Positions 35,164 to 43,144 of a stretch of DNA of 64,000 bases are shown one piece after another. The notes beneath the pieces were generated by a model, which was not told where the DNA came from, did not search any database, and was given only the letters and a program-made list of their open reading frames with translations. The stretch's first letter is position 1; every line of letters starts with the position of its first letter. Source of the DNA: an uncultured Algibacter sp. (lineage in GTDB: Bacteria; Bacteroidota; Bacteroidia; Flavobacteriales; Flavobacteriaceae); contig NZ_CANLZX010000001.1 of the NCBI RefSeq assembly GCF_947495675.1, positions 186,001 through 250,000 on the forward strand, in the 5' to 3' direction. Position numbers and translations under genes: made by a program.

Positions 35164-37026
35164 ATGAAAAATCTTTTCTCAAATATTAAAGGAGATGCAT
35201 TTGGAGGTATAACAGCGGGTATAGTTGCATTGCCTTTAGCATTAGCTTTTGGAGTGTCTTCTGGTTTAGGGCCAACAGCAGGGCTTTACGGAGCTATTTT
35301 TATTAGCTTTTTTGCAGCTCTTTTTGGTGGTACAAGTACACAGATTTCTGGGCCAACAGCTCCCATGACCGCAGTTAGTATGGTTGTAATAGCAGGTATT
35401 ATTGCTACAAATGATGGCGATGTTAATAAAGCTCTACCAGTAATTCTTACCGTATTTTTAATAGCAGGGTTAATGCAAATTGGCTTAGGCGTTTTAGGTT
35501 TAGGGAAATATATTAGATATATACCCTATCCAGTTGTATCTGGTTTTATGACTGCCATAGGAGTTATTATTTTATTAACTCAAATTTTACCATCTCTTGG
35601 TTATTACCCAAAAGAAGATGCAGAATTTGTAAACACCTTTAAAGCGCAAGCCGAAGAAGTTATTCTTGAAAATATATTAAAAGACGAAGCTGGGGAAGGT
35701 ATTTTAGTGCTAGAGAATTTTAAAGAAACCATAAATCGAGCTCAAGAAATTTCACAAGAAGCAATTTTAAAAGAATCTCAAACTTTAGCTGCAAAAGAAA
35801 CCTCAGGAGCCTTAGGAGCTATAAAGGCTTTCCCAAAAGCCATACAAAACATTAACTGGTTAGAATTAATCTTGGCATTAGGAACCATTTTTATAATATA
35901 TGGTTTTAAACGAATTACAAAAGCTATTCCTAGTACATTGGTTGCATTAATTGTTATGTCTGGTATTGCTGTAGGCTTCGGATTAAATTACAGACCTATT
36001 GAAGAGATTCCAAGCGGGTTGCCAATTCCTAATCTGGAAATTTTCACAAGTTTTAATTTAAGTAGTGTAACACCTTATGTGTTTACAGCACTCACATTAG
36101 CGCTTTTGGGAGCTATAGATTCATTACTTACTAGTGTAGTTGCAGATAATATGACTAAAACTAAGCATAAGCCAAATAAAGAATTGGTGGGTCAGGGTAT
36201 AGGTAATAGTATTGCTGCTATTTTTGGAGGTATTCCTGGAGCAGGAGCTACAATAAGAACAGTAGTAAACATTACTTCTGGAGGAAAAACCAAACTATCT
36301 GGGATGATAGCCGGAATTATGTTATTAATAATTCTTTTAGGGTTAGGACCTATAGCATCACAAATTCCAGCAGCAGTTTTAGCGGGTATTTTAATTACAG
36401 TAGGTATAGGTGTTATGGATTATAAAGGATTAAAAGCGATACCAGCACTTCCTAAAGATATTAAAATTGGACCATTAAAAATGAGTTCAGAAGTTTTAAT
36501 AATGTTAATTGTATTACTACTTTCTACATTTTGGAACTTGGTTTATGCTGTAGGTATTGGTTTGGTTATAGCCTCTCTAATGTTTATGAAAAAGATTGGA
36601 GATTTAACTGCCGAGCGTTCAGATGTAAAATCTTTAAAAGAAGAAGCATGGTCAGATGAAGGTGAGTTTCCTTCAAATTTAAAAGAAGAAGTGTTTATAA
36701 AACATCTAAAAGGGCCATTGTTTTTTGGTTCAACTAGCGATTTTCAAGCTTTAGCACAACAAATCCCTTATACAGCGAAAACCGTTATAATTAGGCTTGG
36801 ACGAATGCAATACATGGATCAATCTGGGCTTTATGCCATGGAAGATATGCTTCAAGACTTAAAGAAAAATAATGTAGAAGTATTATTTGTTGGTTTATTA
36901 AAACAACCTCGTTATATGATGGAACGTATAGACATCATTCCAGATTTTATACCTAATGAGCATATATTTAAAACATTTCATGAATGTATGATATGGATAA
37001 AAGCTAATGTTAAAGATGAATATTAA
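35164..37026 (+). CDS. SulP family anion transporter with STAS domain and large loop
   Basis: 620 aa. SulP core helices (FGGITAGIVALPLALAFGVS, ISGPTAPMTAVS) and a clear C-terminal STAS domain (about 490-615; VFIKHLKGPLFFGSTSDF, VIIRLGRMQYMDQSGLYAME). A charged helical segment of about 85 residues (about 145-230) is inserted between membrane helices and is absent from the first SulP copy. The stop is immediately followed by the ATG of a second carbonic anhydrase, with no spacer. A transporter-CA unit for bicarbonate is the simplest reading. Confidence 0.9.
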   Translation: MKNLFSNIKGDAFGGITAGIVALPLALAFGVSSGLGPTAGLYGAIFISFFAALFGGTSTQISGPTAPMTAVSMVVIAGIIATNDGDVNKALPVILTVFLIAGLMQIGLGVLGLGKYIRYIPYPVVSGFMTAIGVIILLTQILPSLGYYPKEDAEFVNTFKAQAEEVILENILKDEAGEGILVLENFKETINRAQEISQEAILKESQTLAAKETSGALGAIKAFPKAIQNINWLELILALGTIFIIYGFKRITKAIPSTLVALIVMSGIAVGFGLNYRPIEEIPSGLPIPNLEIFTSFNLSSVTPYVFTALTLALLGAIDSLLTSVVADNMTKTKHKPNKELVGQGIGNSIAAIFGGIPGAGATIRTVVNITSGGKTKLSGMIAGIMLLIILLGLGPIASQIPAAVLAGILITVGIGVMDYKGLKAIPALPKDIKIGPLKMSSEVLIMLIVLLLSTFWNLVYAVGIGLVIASLMFMKKIGDLTAERSDVKSLKEEAWSDEGEFPSNLKEEVFIKHLKGPLFFGSTSDFQALAQQIPYTAKTVIIRLGRMQYMDQSGLYAMEDMLQDLKKNNVEVLFVGLLKQPRYMMERIDIIPDFIPNEHIFKTFHECMIWIKANVKDEY

Positions 37027-37656
37027 ATGAAGACTTTAGATAAAGTATTTAAGAATAACGAAAAGTGGATTAAAGATAAATTAGCTTTTGATGAAAATTA
37101 CTTTGAAAAGCTAGGTAAAGGCCAAAGTCCAGAATTACTTTATATTGGTTGTAGTGATAGTCGTGTAACAGCTGAAGATTTAATGGGTTTGGGGCCAGGA
37201 GAAGTATTTGTGCATCGTAATATTGCAAATATGGTTTCAGGTATAGATTTAAATGCCATGTCTGTTGTAGAATATGCCGTTACTCATTTAAAAGTAAATC
37301 ATGTTGTAGTTTGTGGGCATTATGCATGTGGCGGAGTAAAAGCTGCCATGCAATCGGCAGATTTAGGAGTTCTTAATGGGTGGTTACGTAACATTAGAGA
37401 TGTATACAGAATTCATAAACTAGAATTAAATAGTATTAAAGATGAAGAAAAAAAATACGACCGCTTGGTAGAATTAAATGTAAAAGAACAATGTGTAAAT
37501 TTAATTAAAACAGCTGCTGTTCAAAAAGCCTATAGAGATAGAGGTCTACAAGTGCATGGTTGGGTGTTTAATGTACATACTGGAGAATTGATAGATTTAA
37601 GTATTAATTTTAAAAAATATTTAAAAGATATTATGGAAATATATCATTTAGATTAA
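37027..37656 (+). CDS. Beta-carbonic anhydrase (second copy, Can-like)
   Basis: 209 aa. Zinc ligands C42, H98 and C101 with D44-R46 (IGCSDSRVTAED, VVVCGHYACGGV). The GHYxCGG pattern and the VFVHRNIANMV segment put it closer to the Can-type beta-CA than the first copy is. It starts on the base after the SulP stop codon, so the two proteins are probably made in step. A strong bidirectional terminator follows. Confidence 0.94.
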   Translation: MKTLDKVFKNNEKWIKDKLAFDENYFEKLGKGQSPELLYIGCSDSRVTAEDLMGLGPGEVFVHRNIANMVSGIDLNAMSVVEYAVTHLKVNHVVVCGHYACGGVKAAMQSADLGVLNGWLRNIRDVYRIHKLELNSIKDEEKKYDRLVELNVKEQCVNLIKTAAVQKAYRDRGLQVHGWVFNVHTGELIDLSINFKKYLKDIMEIYHLD

Positions 37657-37658
37657 AT

Positions 37659-37688
37659 AAAAAAAGCCACTTTAAAGTGGCTTTTTTT
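37659..37688. terminator. Bidirectional terminator between carbonic anhydrase and cvpA
   Basis: A 30-nt perfect palindrome AAAAAAAGCCACTTT / AAAGTGGCTTTTTTT between two convergent genes, usable on both strands. Confidence 0.9.
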
Positions 37689-38202
37689 ATGCTTCGTTTT
37701 CAGAAGCTGTATTTTCATCTTTAGGAGTTAAAATATTTGGAAAAATTAAAGGCACTAAAGATATAACAGGTTTATAAAGTATGGTTTCATCAATATTTTC
37801 TTTATCAACAAATGTTATCGTACTATTCATCTTATCAAATATATTTAAAACCACGCTTAAAATAAGAGCAATTTTTAGTGCTCCAAAAACAGCACCAGCA
37901 AGTTTATTTATAATACCCAAAGCAGCAAAATTAGCAAGTTTAGTTAATGCTTTTCCAGCTAGTCCAATAGCTAAAACTATAATAATAAAGGTAATTGCAA
38001 AGGCAACAATGTTTATAGTTTTTTCACTCCATTCTGTTTTTGTTTGCAAAAATTCGGCAGCAAAATTACTAAAATGTATGGCGCCATAAACCCCAGCAAC
38101 TAAAGCAATCAACGAAGCTACTTCAACAAAAAGCCCTTTCATAAAACCACGAACAAGCCCAAATAAAATTAATGCCCCTAAAACAATATCAATAACCCCC
38201 AT
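37687..38202 (-). CDS. CvpA family membrane protein
   Basis: 171 aa with four predicted membrane helices and little else, the usual CvpA size. Typical features are the opening MGVIDIVLGALILFGLVRGF with the basic/Gly turn and the mid-protein GKALTKLANFAALGIINKLAG. CvpA proteins in enterobacteria affect colicin V production and envelope homeostasis; the molecular function is not known. The gene ends inside the bidirectional terminator and is divergent from the 38277 gene. Confidence 0.85.
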   Translation of the reverse strand: MGVIDIVLGALILFGLVRGFMKGLFVEVASLIALVAGVYGAIHFSNFAAEFLQTKTEWSEKTINIVAFAITFIIIVLAIGLAGKALTKLANFAALGIINKLAGAVFGALKIALILSVVLNIFDKMNSTITFVDKENIDETILYKPVISLVPLIFPNILTPKDENTASENEA

Positions 38203-38219
38203 ATTAAAATAATTTAAAA

Positions 38220-38227
38220 CAAATATA
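38220..38227 (-). promoter_or_regulatory. TAnnTTTG -7 box upstream of cvpA
   Basis: The minus strand reads TATATTTG about 18 nt before the cvpA ATG. Confidence 0.4.
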
Positions 38228-38252
38228 AAATAATACTAACACTTAGGTTTAT

Positions 38253-38260
38253 TAACTTTG
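38253..38260 (+). promoter_or_regulatory. TAnnTTTG -7 box upstream of 38277 gene
   Basis: TAACTTTG ends 16 nt before the ATG. It is divergent from the cvpA box 25 nt away. Confidence 0.42.
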
Positions 38261-38276
38261 CAGCTTTCAAAATATT

Positions 38277-38633
38277 ATGGCTAGAGACGAACAATTAAAA
38301 GAACGTTGGGAATTGGTAGTACAAAAACTTTCCAATCAATTTGCAGATGGAGACAGTATGGATCTTGATGCTATTATCTATTTAATAGGAGTACAAGAAC
38401 TTGGTCAATTAGATAGAGCATTTAAAAAAGATCAAAAATTAGATCTTATGCATATTGCCATATGTAAACTGCTAGTTCCGTATGGTTATTATGAACTCGA
38501 TTTTGTTGATGAGGAGGGTTGGCCACATTACAAAGCACTAGAAGCATTGCCGCATTTAAAGGCTGGCGAACAAAGTGTTTTAATGAAAGAAGCCATTGTA
38601 AACTACTTTTTAGAAACCGAGTATATTAATTAA
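38277..38633 (+). CDS. Conserved hypothetical protein, small cytoplasmic
   Basis: 118 aa, no signal or membrane segment. It looks mostly helical, with regular spacing (LKERWELVVQKLSNQFADGD, AIIYLIGVQELGQLDRAFKK, LMHIAICKLLVPYGYYELDF). I recognise this as a type of small protein common in flavobacteria but cannot assign a function. It has its own promoter box and is followed by a copy of the palindromic repeat before pheS. Confidence 0.72.
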   Translation: MARDEQLKERWELVVQKLSNQFADGDSMDLDAIIYLIGVQELGQLDRAFKKDQKLDLMHIAICKLLVPYGYYELDFVDEEGWPHYKALEALPHLKAGEQSVLMKEAIVNYFLETEYIN

Positions 38634-38642
38634 ATACTTTTG

Positions 38643-38774
38643 GAGTTACCACAAGGGTCGGGATTTATTCATTTATCTTTAATTTAAACATTTGTATTAA
38701 TGAACATAAATGTTTCGTTACAATCTTTTTAATCTTGATTCAAAAAAAAGGATTTCCTCTGAAATCCCTAACGC
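38643..38774. repeat. Dispersed palindromic intergenic element, copy B
   Basis: Begins GAGTTACCACAAGGGTCGGG and ends GAAATCCCTAACGC, matching copies A and C at both ends. The centre is longer (about 95 nt) and unrelated. It ends 18 nt before the pheS promoter box. Confidence 0.65.
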
Positions 38775-38792
38775 AGTTCACGTAAAAAACAG

Positions 38793-38800
38793 TAAATTTG
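38793..38800 (+). promoter_or_regulatory. TAnnTTTG -7 box of pheS
   Basis: TAAATTTG lies 20 nt before the pheS ATG, an exact -7 consensus. Confidence 0.45.
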
Positions 38801-38820
38801 CCATCATTTTGTAATAGGTC

Positions 38821-39840
38821 ATGATAGATAAGATAAACCAACTCATAGCAGAAGCAGAAGCCTTTAAAGCTCAATCGAAAGATGAGGTAGAAGCCTTCCG
38901 AATTAAATATTTAGGTAAAAAAGGATTGTTAAACGACTTTTTTGCTGAGTTTAAAAATGTAGCTAACGACCAAAAAAAAGAATTTGGTCAAACCATAAAT
39001 AAGCTTAAAAAAACAGCTGAGGAAAAGGTAAATGCCTTAAAAGAGGAGCTGGAAAGCAAAGAAGAAGTAGTTGGTGTTTATGGCGATTTATCTCGCCCCG
39101 GAGAGCCTATTCAAATTGGAGCACGTCACCCAATATCCATAGTAAAAAATCAAATTATTGATATTTTTTCACGCATAGGATTTAACGTTAGTGAAGGTCC
39201 AGAAATTGAAGACGACTGGCATAACTTTACAGCATTAAATTTACCAGAATATCATCCAGCACGTGATATGCAGGATACGTTCTTTATTCAAACAAACCCA
39301 GATATATTGTTACGTACCCATACTAGCTCTGTGCAAGTGCGTTATATGGAAAATAATAAACCGCCAATTAGAACTATTTCTCCAGGTCGTGTTTATAGAA
39401 ACGAAGCTATATCTGCACGTTCTCATTGTTTTTTCCATCAAGTAGAAGGATTGTATATTGATAAAGATGTAAGTTTTGCCGATTTAAAACAAACACTTCA
39501 ACATTTTACAACAGAAATGTTTGGGAAAAGCAAAATACGTTTACGCCCATCTTACTTTCCGTTTACAGAACCAAGTGCAGAAATTGATGTGTATTGGGGA
39601 CTAGAAACCGAAACCGATTATAAAATAACTAAAGGGACAGGTTGGTTAGAAATTGGTGGTTGTGGTATGGTAGATCCAAACGTACTTGAAAATTGTAAAA
39701 TAGATGCTACAGAGTATTCTGGTTTTGCATTTGGTGTAGGTGTAGATCGTATAGCCATGTTATTACACCAAATTGGTGATATTCGTTTGTTGAGTGAGAA
39801 TGATGTTAGGTTTTTGGAGCAATTTAAGAGCACTCTATAA
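38821..39840 (+). CDS. pheS: Phenylalanine-tRNA ligase alpha subunit
   Basis: 339 aa, the normal length. The N-terminal coiled coil (about 1-90) binds tRNA, and the class II catalytic core follows with motif 2 (GRVYRNEAISARSHCFFHQV, starting near 183) and the C-terminal motif 3 (GFAFGVGVDRIAMLLH). It charges tRNA-Phe as an alpha2-beta2 enzyme; pheT is not in the window, so the subunits are encoded apart, as in other Bacteroidetes. ATG at 38821 is the only sensible start. Confidence 0.97.
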   Translation: MIDKINQLIAEAEAFKAQSKDEVEAFRIKYLGKKGLLNDFFAEFKNVANDQKKEFGQTINKLKKTAEEKVNALKEELESKEEVVGVYGDLSRPGEPIQIGARHPISIVKNQIIDIFSRIGFNVSEGPEIEDDWHNFTALNLPEYHPARDMQDTFFIQTNPDILLRTHTSSVQVRYMENNKPPIRTISPGRVYRNEAISARSHCFFHQVEGLYIDKDVSFADLKQTLQHFTTEMFGKSKIRLRPSYFPFTEPSAEIDVYWGLETETDYKITKGTGWLEIGGCGMVDPNVLENCKIDATEYSGFAFGVGVDRIAMLLHQIGDIRLLSENDVRFLEQFKSTL

Positions 39841-39894
39841 TTTTGTCATTCCTGTATATTTAGCGATCTTATAAATTGAATTTCTTAGTTTAAT

Positions 39895-40290
39895 ATGAAA
39901 AACGATATTATAATTCCAAAAGTTGAAAACGTTTATATAGCCATAGTAAGCGAATATAATGACATTTATAAAACACAAGATTGGAATGCATATATAATTA
40001 ATGATAAGGATGTTGATTTAGAAATGATTCTTATTGTTACAAGTGGTTATTCTGAAAGTAAAACAACATCCGTTTTTAGAAAAAAACTAGATACTCTTCC
40101 TAAAAAAAGCTATGCCAAAATTGAGTTGATGCAAGAGGAATTATTTGCATTAAATAACACTTTTAAAGTGTCTTTTTTTGAAGGTAATACTATGTTTGAT
40201 AAAACATATTTATTTAGAAAAAACACAATTAACCTTAAAGCATTACAACCCATTCCTTTAATGGATGTTAAAGGAGTTTTAGTGAAATAA
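39895..40290 (+). CDS. Conserved hypothetical protein downstream of pheS
   Basis: 131 aa, no signal peptide, predicted beta-rich (NVYIAIVSEYNDIYKTQDWN, FKVSFFEGNTMFDKTYLF). I do not recognise a catalytic motif. It follows pheS by 54 nt on the same strand without a terminator and may be co-transcribed. A functional link to the ligase is not shown. Confidence 0.65.
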   Translation: MKNDIIIPKVENVYIAIVSEYNDIYKTQDWNAYIINDKDVDLEMILIVTSGYSESKTTSVFRKKLDTLPKKSYAKIELMQEELFALNNTFKVSFFEGNTMFDKTYLFRKNTINLKALQPIPLMDVKGVLVK

Positions 40291-40353
40291 TTTATTTATA
40301 ATTTAAAAAAGAAGTATTAAGCAATCGGTCCAATCTTGGTAGTAACACCAATA

Positions 40354-41355
40354 TTAATCCAACTTATCAGTTAGTTTTTTAAATACCTTTTTAGGATTCT
40401 TATTTTCATATAAGATTTCGTAAACTGCTTTTATAATAGGTATTTGAGTTTTTTTAGCATTTTTTTCATTTAGTTTATAGGCACTTTTTGTTGCATAATA
40501 ACCTTCGGCAACCATACTCATTTCCATTTGTGCAGATTTTACGGTATACCCTTTGCCAATCATGTTACCAAACATGCGGTTTCTAGAAAAAATTGAGTAG
40601 CCTGTAACCAGTAAATCGCCTAAATATACTGAGTTATTAATGTTACGCTTCATTTTATGGCGTTTTTTAATAAAACGTTTCATTTCACGAATAGCATTAC
40701 TCATTAAGACACTTTGAAAATTATCGCCATAGCCTAAACCATGCGCTATTCCAGCAGCAATAGCATAAATGTTTTTTAGCATGACGGCATATTCAATACC
40801 TATAATATCGTCGCTAGTTTTGGTTTTTATATAATCGCTAGCTAAAGAATTAGCAATAGCATTAGCTTTTTTAGTGTCTGAACAGGATATGGTTAAATAT
40901 GATAAACGCTCCAAGGCCACTTCTTCTGCATGACAAGGCCCTGCAATAACCGCAATATTATCTAAAGGTACTTTGTAAATTTGATGAAAATGTTCGCCTA
41001 CTAAAAGCTCAGTTTCTGGCATAATACCCTTTACTGCAGAAACAATAATTTTGTTTGAAATATCGACATTGAGTTTTTCTAACTCACTATGTATAAAGGC
41101 AGAAGGAATTACAAAAATTAAAACATCTGCATAATTAGCAATTTCATTAATATCATTACTAAGTTTTAATTGCTCTAAATGAAACTCAACCGAACTTAAA
41201 TAATTAGGGTTATGCTGCTCTTTTAATAAGTGTTCTTTGGTATAAACACTTCTCATATACCAACCAACTTCATCTAAGTTTTCGCATAGCATTTTAACTA
41301 TTGCTGTTGCCCAACTTCCAGCCCCAAAAACCGCATATTTTAATGGATTATCCAT
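40354..41355 (-). CDS. gpsA: Glycerol-3-phosphate dehydrogenase [NAD(P)+]
   Basis: 333 aa cytoplasmic enzyme that reduces dihydroxyacetone phosphate to sn-glycerol 3-phosphate for phospholipid synthesis. The Rossmann motif is FGAGSWATAI (G11, G13, A16). The catalytic Lys lies in YAVMLKNIYAIAAGIAHGLG (about 188-207), and the second domain follows. Length and motifs are normal. It is divergent from the lipoprotein gene at 41487. Confidence 0.94.
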   Translation of the reverse strand: MDNPLKYAVFGAGSWATAIVKMLCENLDEVGWYMRSVYTKEHLLKEQHNPNYLSSVEFHLEQLKLSNDINEIANYADVLIFVIPSAFIHSELEKLNVDISNKIIVSAVKGIMPETELLVGEHFHQIYKVPLDNIAVIAGPCHAEEVALERLSYLTISCSDTKKANAIANSLASDYIKTKTSDDIIGIEYAVMLKNIYAIAAGIAHGLGYGDNFQSVLMSNAIREMKRFIKKRHKMKRNINNSVYLGDLLVTGYSIFSRNRMFGNMIGKGYTVKSAQMEMSMVAEGYYATKSAYKLNEKNAKKTQIPIIKAVYEILYENKNPKKVFKKLTDKLD

Positions 41356-41436
41356 ATAATTTTAAATCGTTATCTACTTCAAAAATACATAAAATATTAG
41401 TCATTATAAAGCCTTTAAAATATTAGATATTTCTTT

Positions 41437-41453
41437 TTGGCACGCGTTTTGAA
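41437..41453 (+). promoter_or_regulatory. Sigma-54-like (-24/-12) promoter
   Basis: TTGGCACG-CGTT-TTGAA matches the RpoN consensus YTGGCACG-N4-TTGCW at all -24 positions and all but one -12 position (TTGAA instead of TTGCA/T). The initiation site would be near 41464, about 23 nt before the ATG of the lipoprotein gene. Confidence 0.55.
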
Positions 41454-41486
41454 ACTACATAAACAAGAACCCTAAAATGTTATATT

Positions 41487-42428
41487 ATGAAAACAATAAA
41501 AATACTTTTAAGTTTTGCTTTAATAGCAACCCTTTTTACATCTTGCTATACAGAAGTAGTTGTTGATGATTTTAATAATGAAACTCCTATTTCTATAAAT
41601 CAATTATTGCGTTCTCATGAAATTTGGTATGTTGATATTAATAGTACTATAGGTTATGGAGAAACACCATTTTTACAAAAAGCATTTACAGTTTCTTTTA
41701 TAAATGGAGTCTTATATGCAAATAATAATATTGCTGGTTTGGGTGCAAACGGCAATGGTTATGGAATTGATGTTGGTGAATATGATGCTTATAATATGAT
41801 TTTAGATGTACAACATGATATTGATGGATTTTCAACTTTTGATGTATATGAAGTAGATTATAATACCATAGAATTATACAATCCTAATAATGATACTTCT
41901 TATTTTTTAGATGGTTACCAACGTAATAATTTTGATTATGACTTTGTATTCTATGACAATATTCATTATTTCTTACAAGAGTATGAAGCTTGGGAAAAAA
42001 CATATACAAGTGATTTTGGAGCTATAAACGAATTTGATAATGAGAATTATTTACAGTTTCTACCGGGAGGCAATGATTCAACATTTAAAAGTTCTCAAGA
42101 TGAAAATGGACTTAATGTAAATAATCTTTATTGGGATTATACAGGGCTATATGGTGTAGGCGATATAAGCGGAAATGATTTTTTAAAAACTTTAACATTA
42201 GATTATGATTTCTTATACAATGAGTATTTTGAATTGAGCGTTATAAATGATAGTAAGATAGAATTGTATCACCCTTCTTCTGAAACTGTTTATGAGTTTG
42301 AAGGTAGAGGATATATTCAATATTTAAAATCTGACGGTAAAACGAAAGGTGAAAAAGTACAAACAGACAAAAAACGTAAGTTTAGAAAAGATAAAATAGA
42401 AAACCCAAGAGAAAACACAAGGGTTTAA
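41487..42428 (+). CDS. Lipoprotein with tandem lipocalin-like repeats
   Basis: 313 aa. The lipobox LFTSC gives C20, so the mature protein is envelope-anchored. Two halves resemble each other: IELYNPNNDTSYFLDGY (about 130-146) matches IELYHPSSETVYEFEGR (about 254-270), and each is preceded by a W-x-x-D/Y-rich strand region (about 40-130 and 200-253). The fold is probably a pair of small beta-barrels or sandwiches. The C-terminus is a Lys/Arg-rich tail. The function is unknown. It is preceded by the sigma-54-like site and followed by a terminator. Confidence 0.75.
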   Translation: MKTIKILLSFALIATLFTSCYTEVVVDDFNNETPISINQLLRSHEIWYVDINSTIGYGETPFLQKAFTVSFINGVLYANNNIAGLGANGNGYGIDVGEYDAYNMILDVQHDIDGFSTFDVYEVDYNTIELYNPNNDTSYFLDGYQRNNFDYDFVFYDNIHYFLQEYEAWEKTYTSDFGAINEFDNENYLQFLPGGNDSTFKSSQDENGLNVNNLYWDYTGLYGVGDISGNDFLKTLTLDYDFLYNEYFELSVINDSKIELYHPSSETVYEFEGRGYIQYLKSDGKTKGEKVQTDKKRKFRKDKIENPRENTRV

Positions 42429-42456
42429 TAAAAATTTTGGTTGGTTATTTAGTTTA

Positions 42457-42498
42457 GAAACCGCATTAAAGCTCTCAGCTTTAGGCGGTTTCTTTTTT
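42457..42498 (+). terminator. Rho-independent terminator after 41487 lipoprotein
   Basis: GAAACCGC / GCGGTTTC with an inner AAGCT / AGCTT stem, then TTTTTT. Confidence 0.85.
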
Positions 42499-42573
42499 GA
42501 TTAAACTAGAAATTGTGACTTTATAGTATTGTCTGTGTCATAATAGTATTAACCCTTAAAACAAAAAAACAAA

Positions 42574-43071
42574 ATGGGATTATTTTCATTTATTAAAAAC
42601 GCCGGAGCCAAAGTATTTGGAATAGGTAAAACAGATGCTGAAGAAGCAAAAGAGGCTGCTGCAGAAGCTGCAGTAAAAGAATTAAAACTAGAAGAAGCCG
42701 CGGCTAGAAAATTAGAAGAAACTATTTCTGATTTACAACTACAAGTTGAAGACTTAAATGTTTTTATTGATGATGATGCTGCTACAATTTCTGGTTTAGC
42801 ATATGATCAAGCAACAAGAGAAAAAGTTGTTTTAGTTGTAGGTAACTCAAATGGTATTGCAACTGTTGACGACCAAATGACTGTAGAAAACGAAGAGCCA
42901 GTAGCACAATTTCACACCGTTGTTAGTGGTGATACATTAGGAAAAATTGCAAAAACATATTACGGAAACGCTATGAAATACCCAGTTATTTTTGAAGCTA
43001 ACAAGCCAATGCTTACAAATCCAGATAAAATTTATCCTGGTCAAGTATTAAGAATTCCAAATTTAGATTAG
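42574..43071 (+). CDS. BON- and LysM-domain protein (Kbp/YgaU-like)
   Basis: 165 aa, no signal peptide. An N-terminal amphipathic, Ala/Glu-rich helix (about 1-50) leads into a BON domain (about 50-107) and a LysM domain (about 112-163; HTVVSGDTLGKIAKTYYGNA, YPGQVLRIPNL). The arrangement is that of the E. coli potassium-binding protein Kbp (YgaU), which binds K+ in the cytoplasm and helps in osmotic stress. Assignment to that function rests on domain order. It is a single-gene unit with terminators on both sides. Confidence 0.88.
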   Translation: MGLFSFIKNAGAKVFGIGKTDAEEAKEAAAEAAVKELKLEEAAARKLEETISDLQLQVEDLNVFIDDDAATISGLAYDQATREKVVLVVGNSNGIATVDDQMTVENEEPVAQFHTVVSGDTLGKIAKTYYGNAMKYPVIFEANKPMLTNPDKIYPGQVLRIPNLD

Positions 43072-43112
43072 AACATGAGAACCTAGTTAATAGCTAATTA
43101 TGTTACGTTCGG

Positions 43113-43139
43113 AGCCAGCTTTTTAAGTTGGCTTTTTTG
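43113..43139 (+). terminator. Rho-independent terminator after the BON-LysM gene
   Basis: AGCCAGCTT / AAGTTGGCT stem (one G-T pair), then a T-run; it also ends before the convergent gene at 43145. Confidence 0.8.
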
Positions 43140-43144
43140 TTGAA

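Noticed and set aside
39841..39870. TTTTGTCATTCC near the pheS end as a copy of the GTCATTTCGAC repeat
   Set aside because: Only about 10 bases agree and the second half of the repeat is missing.
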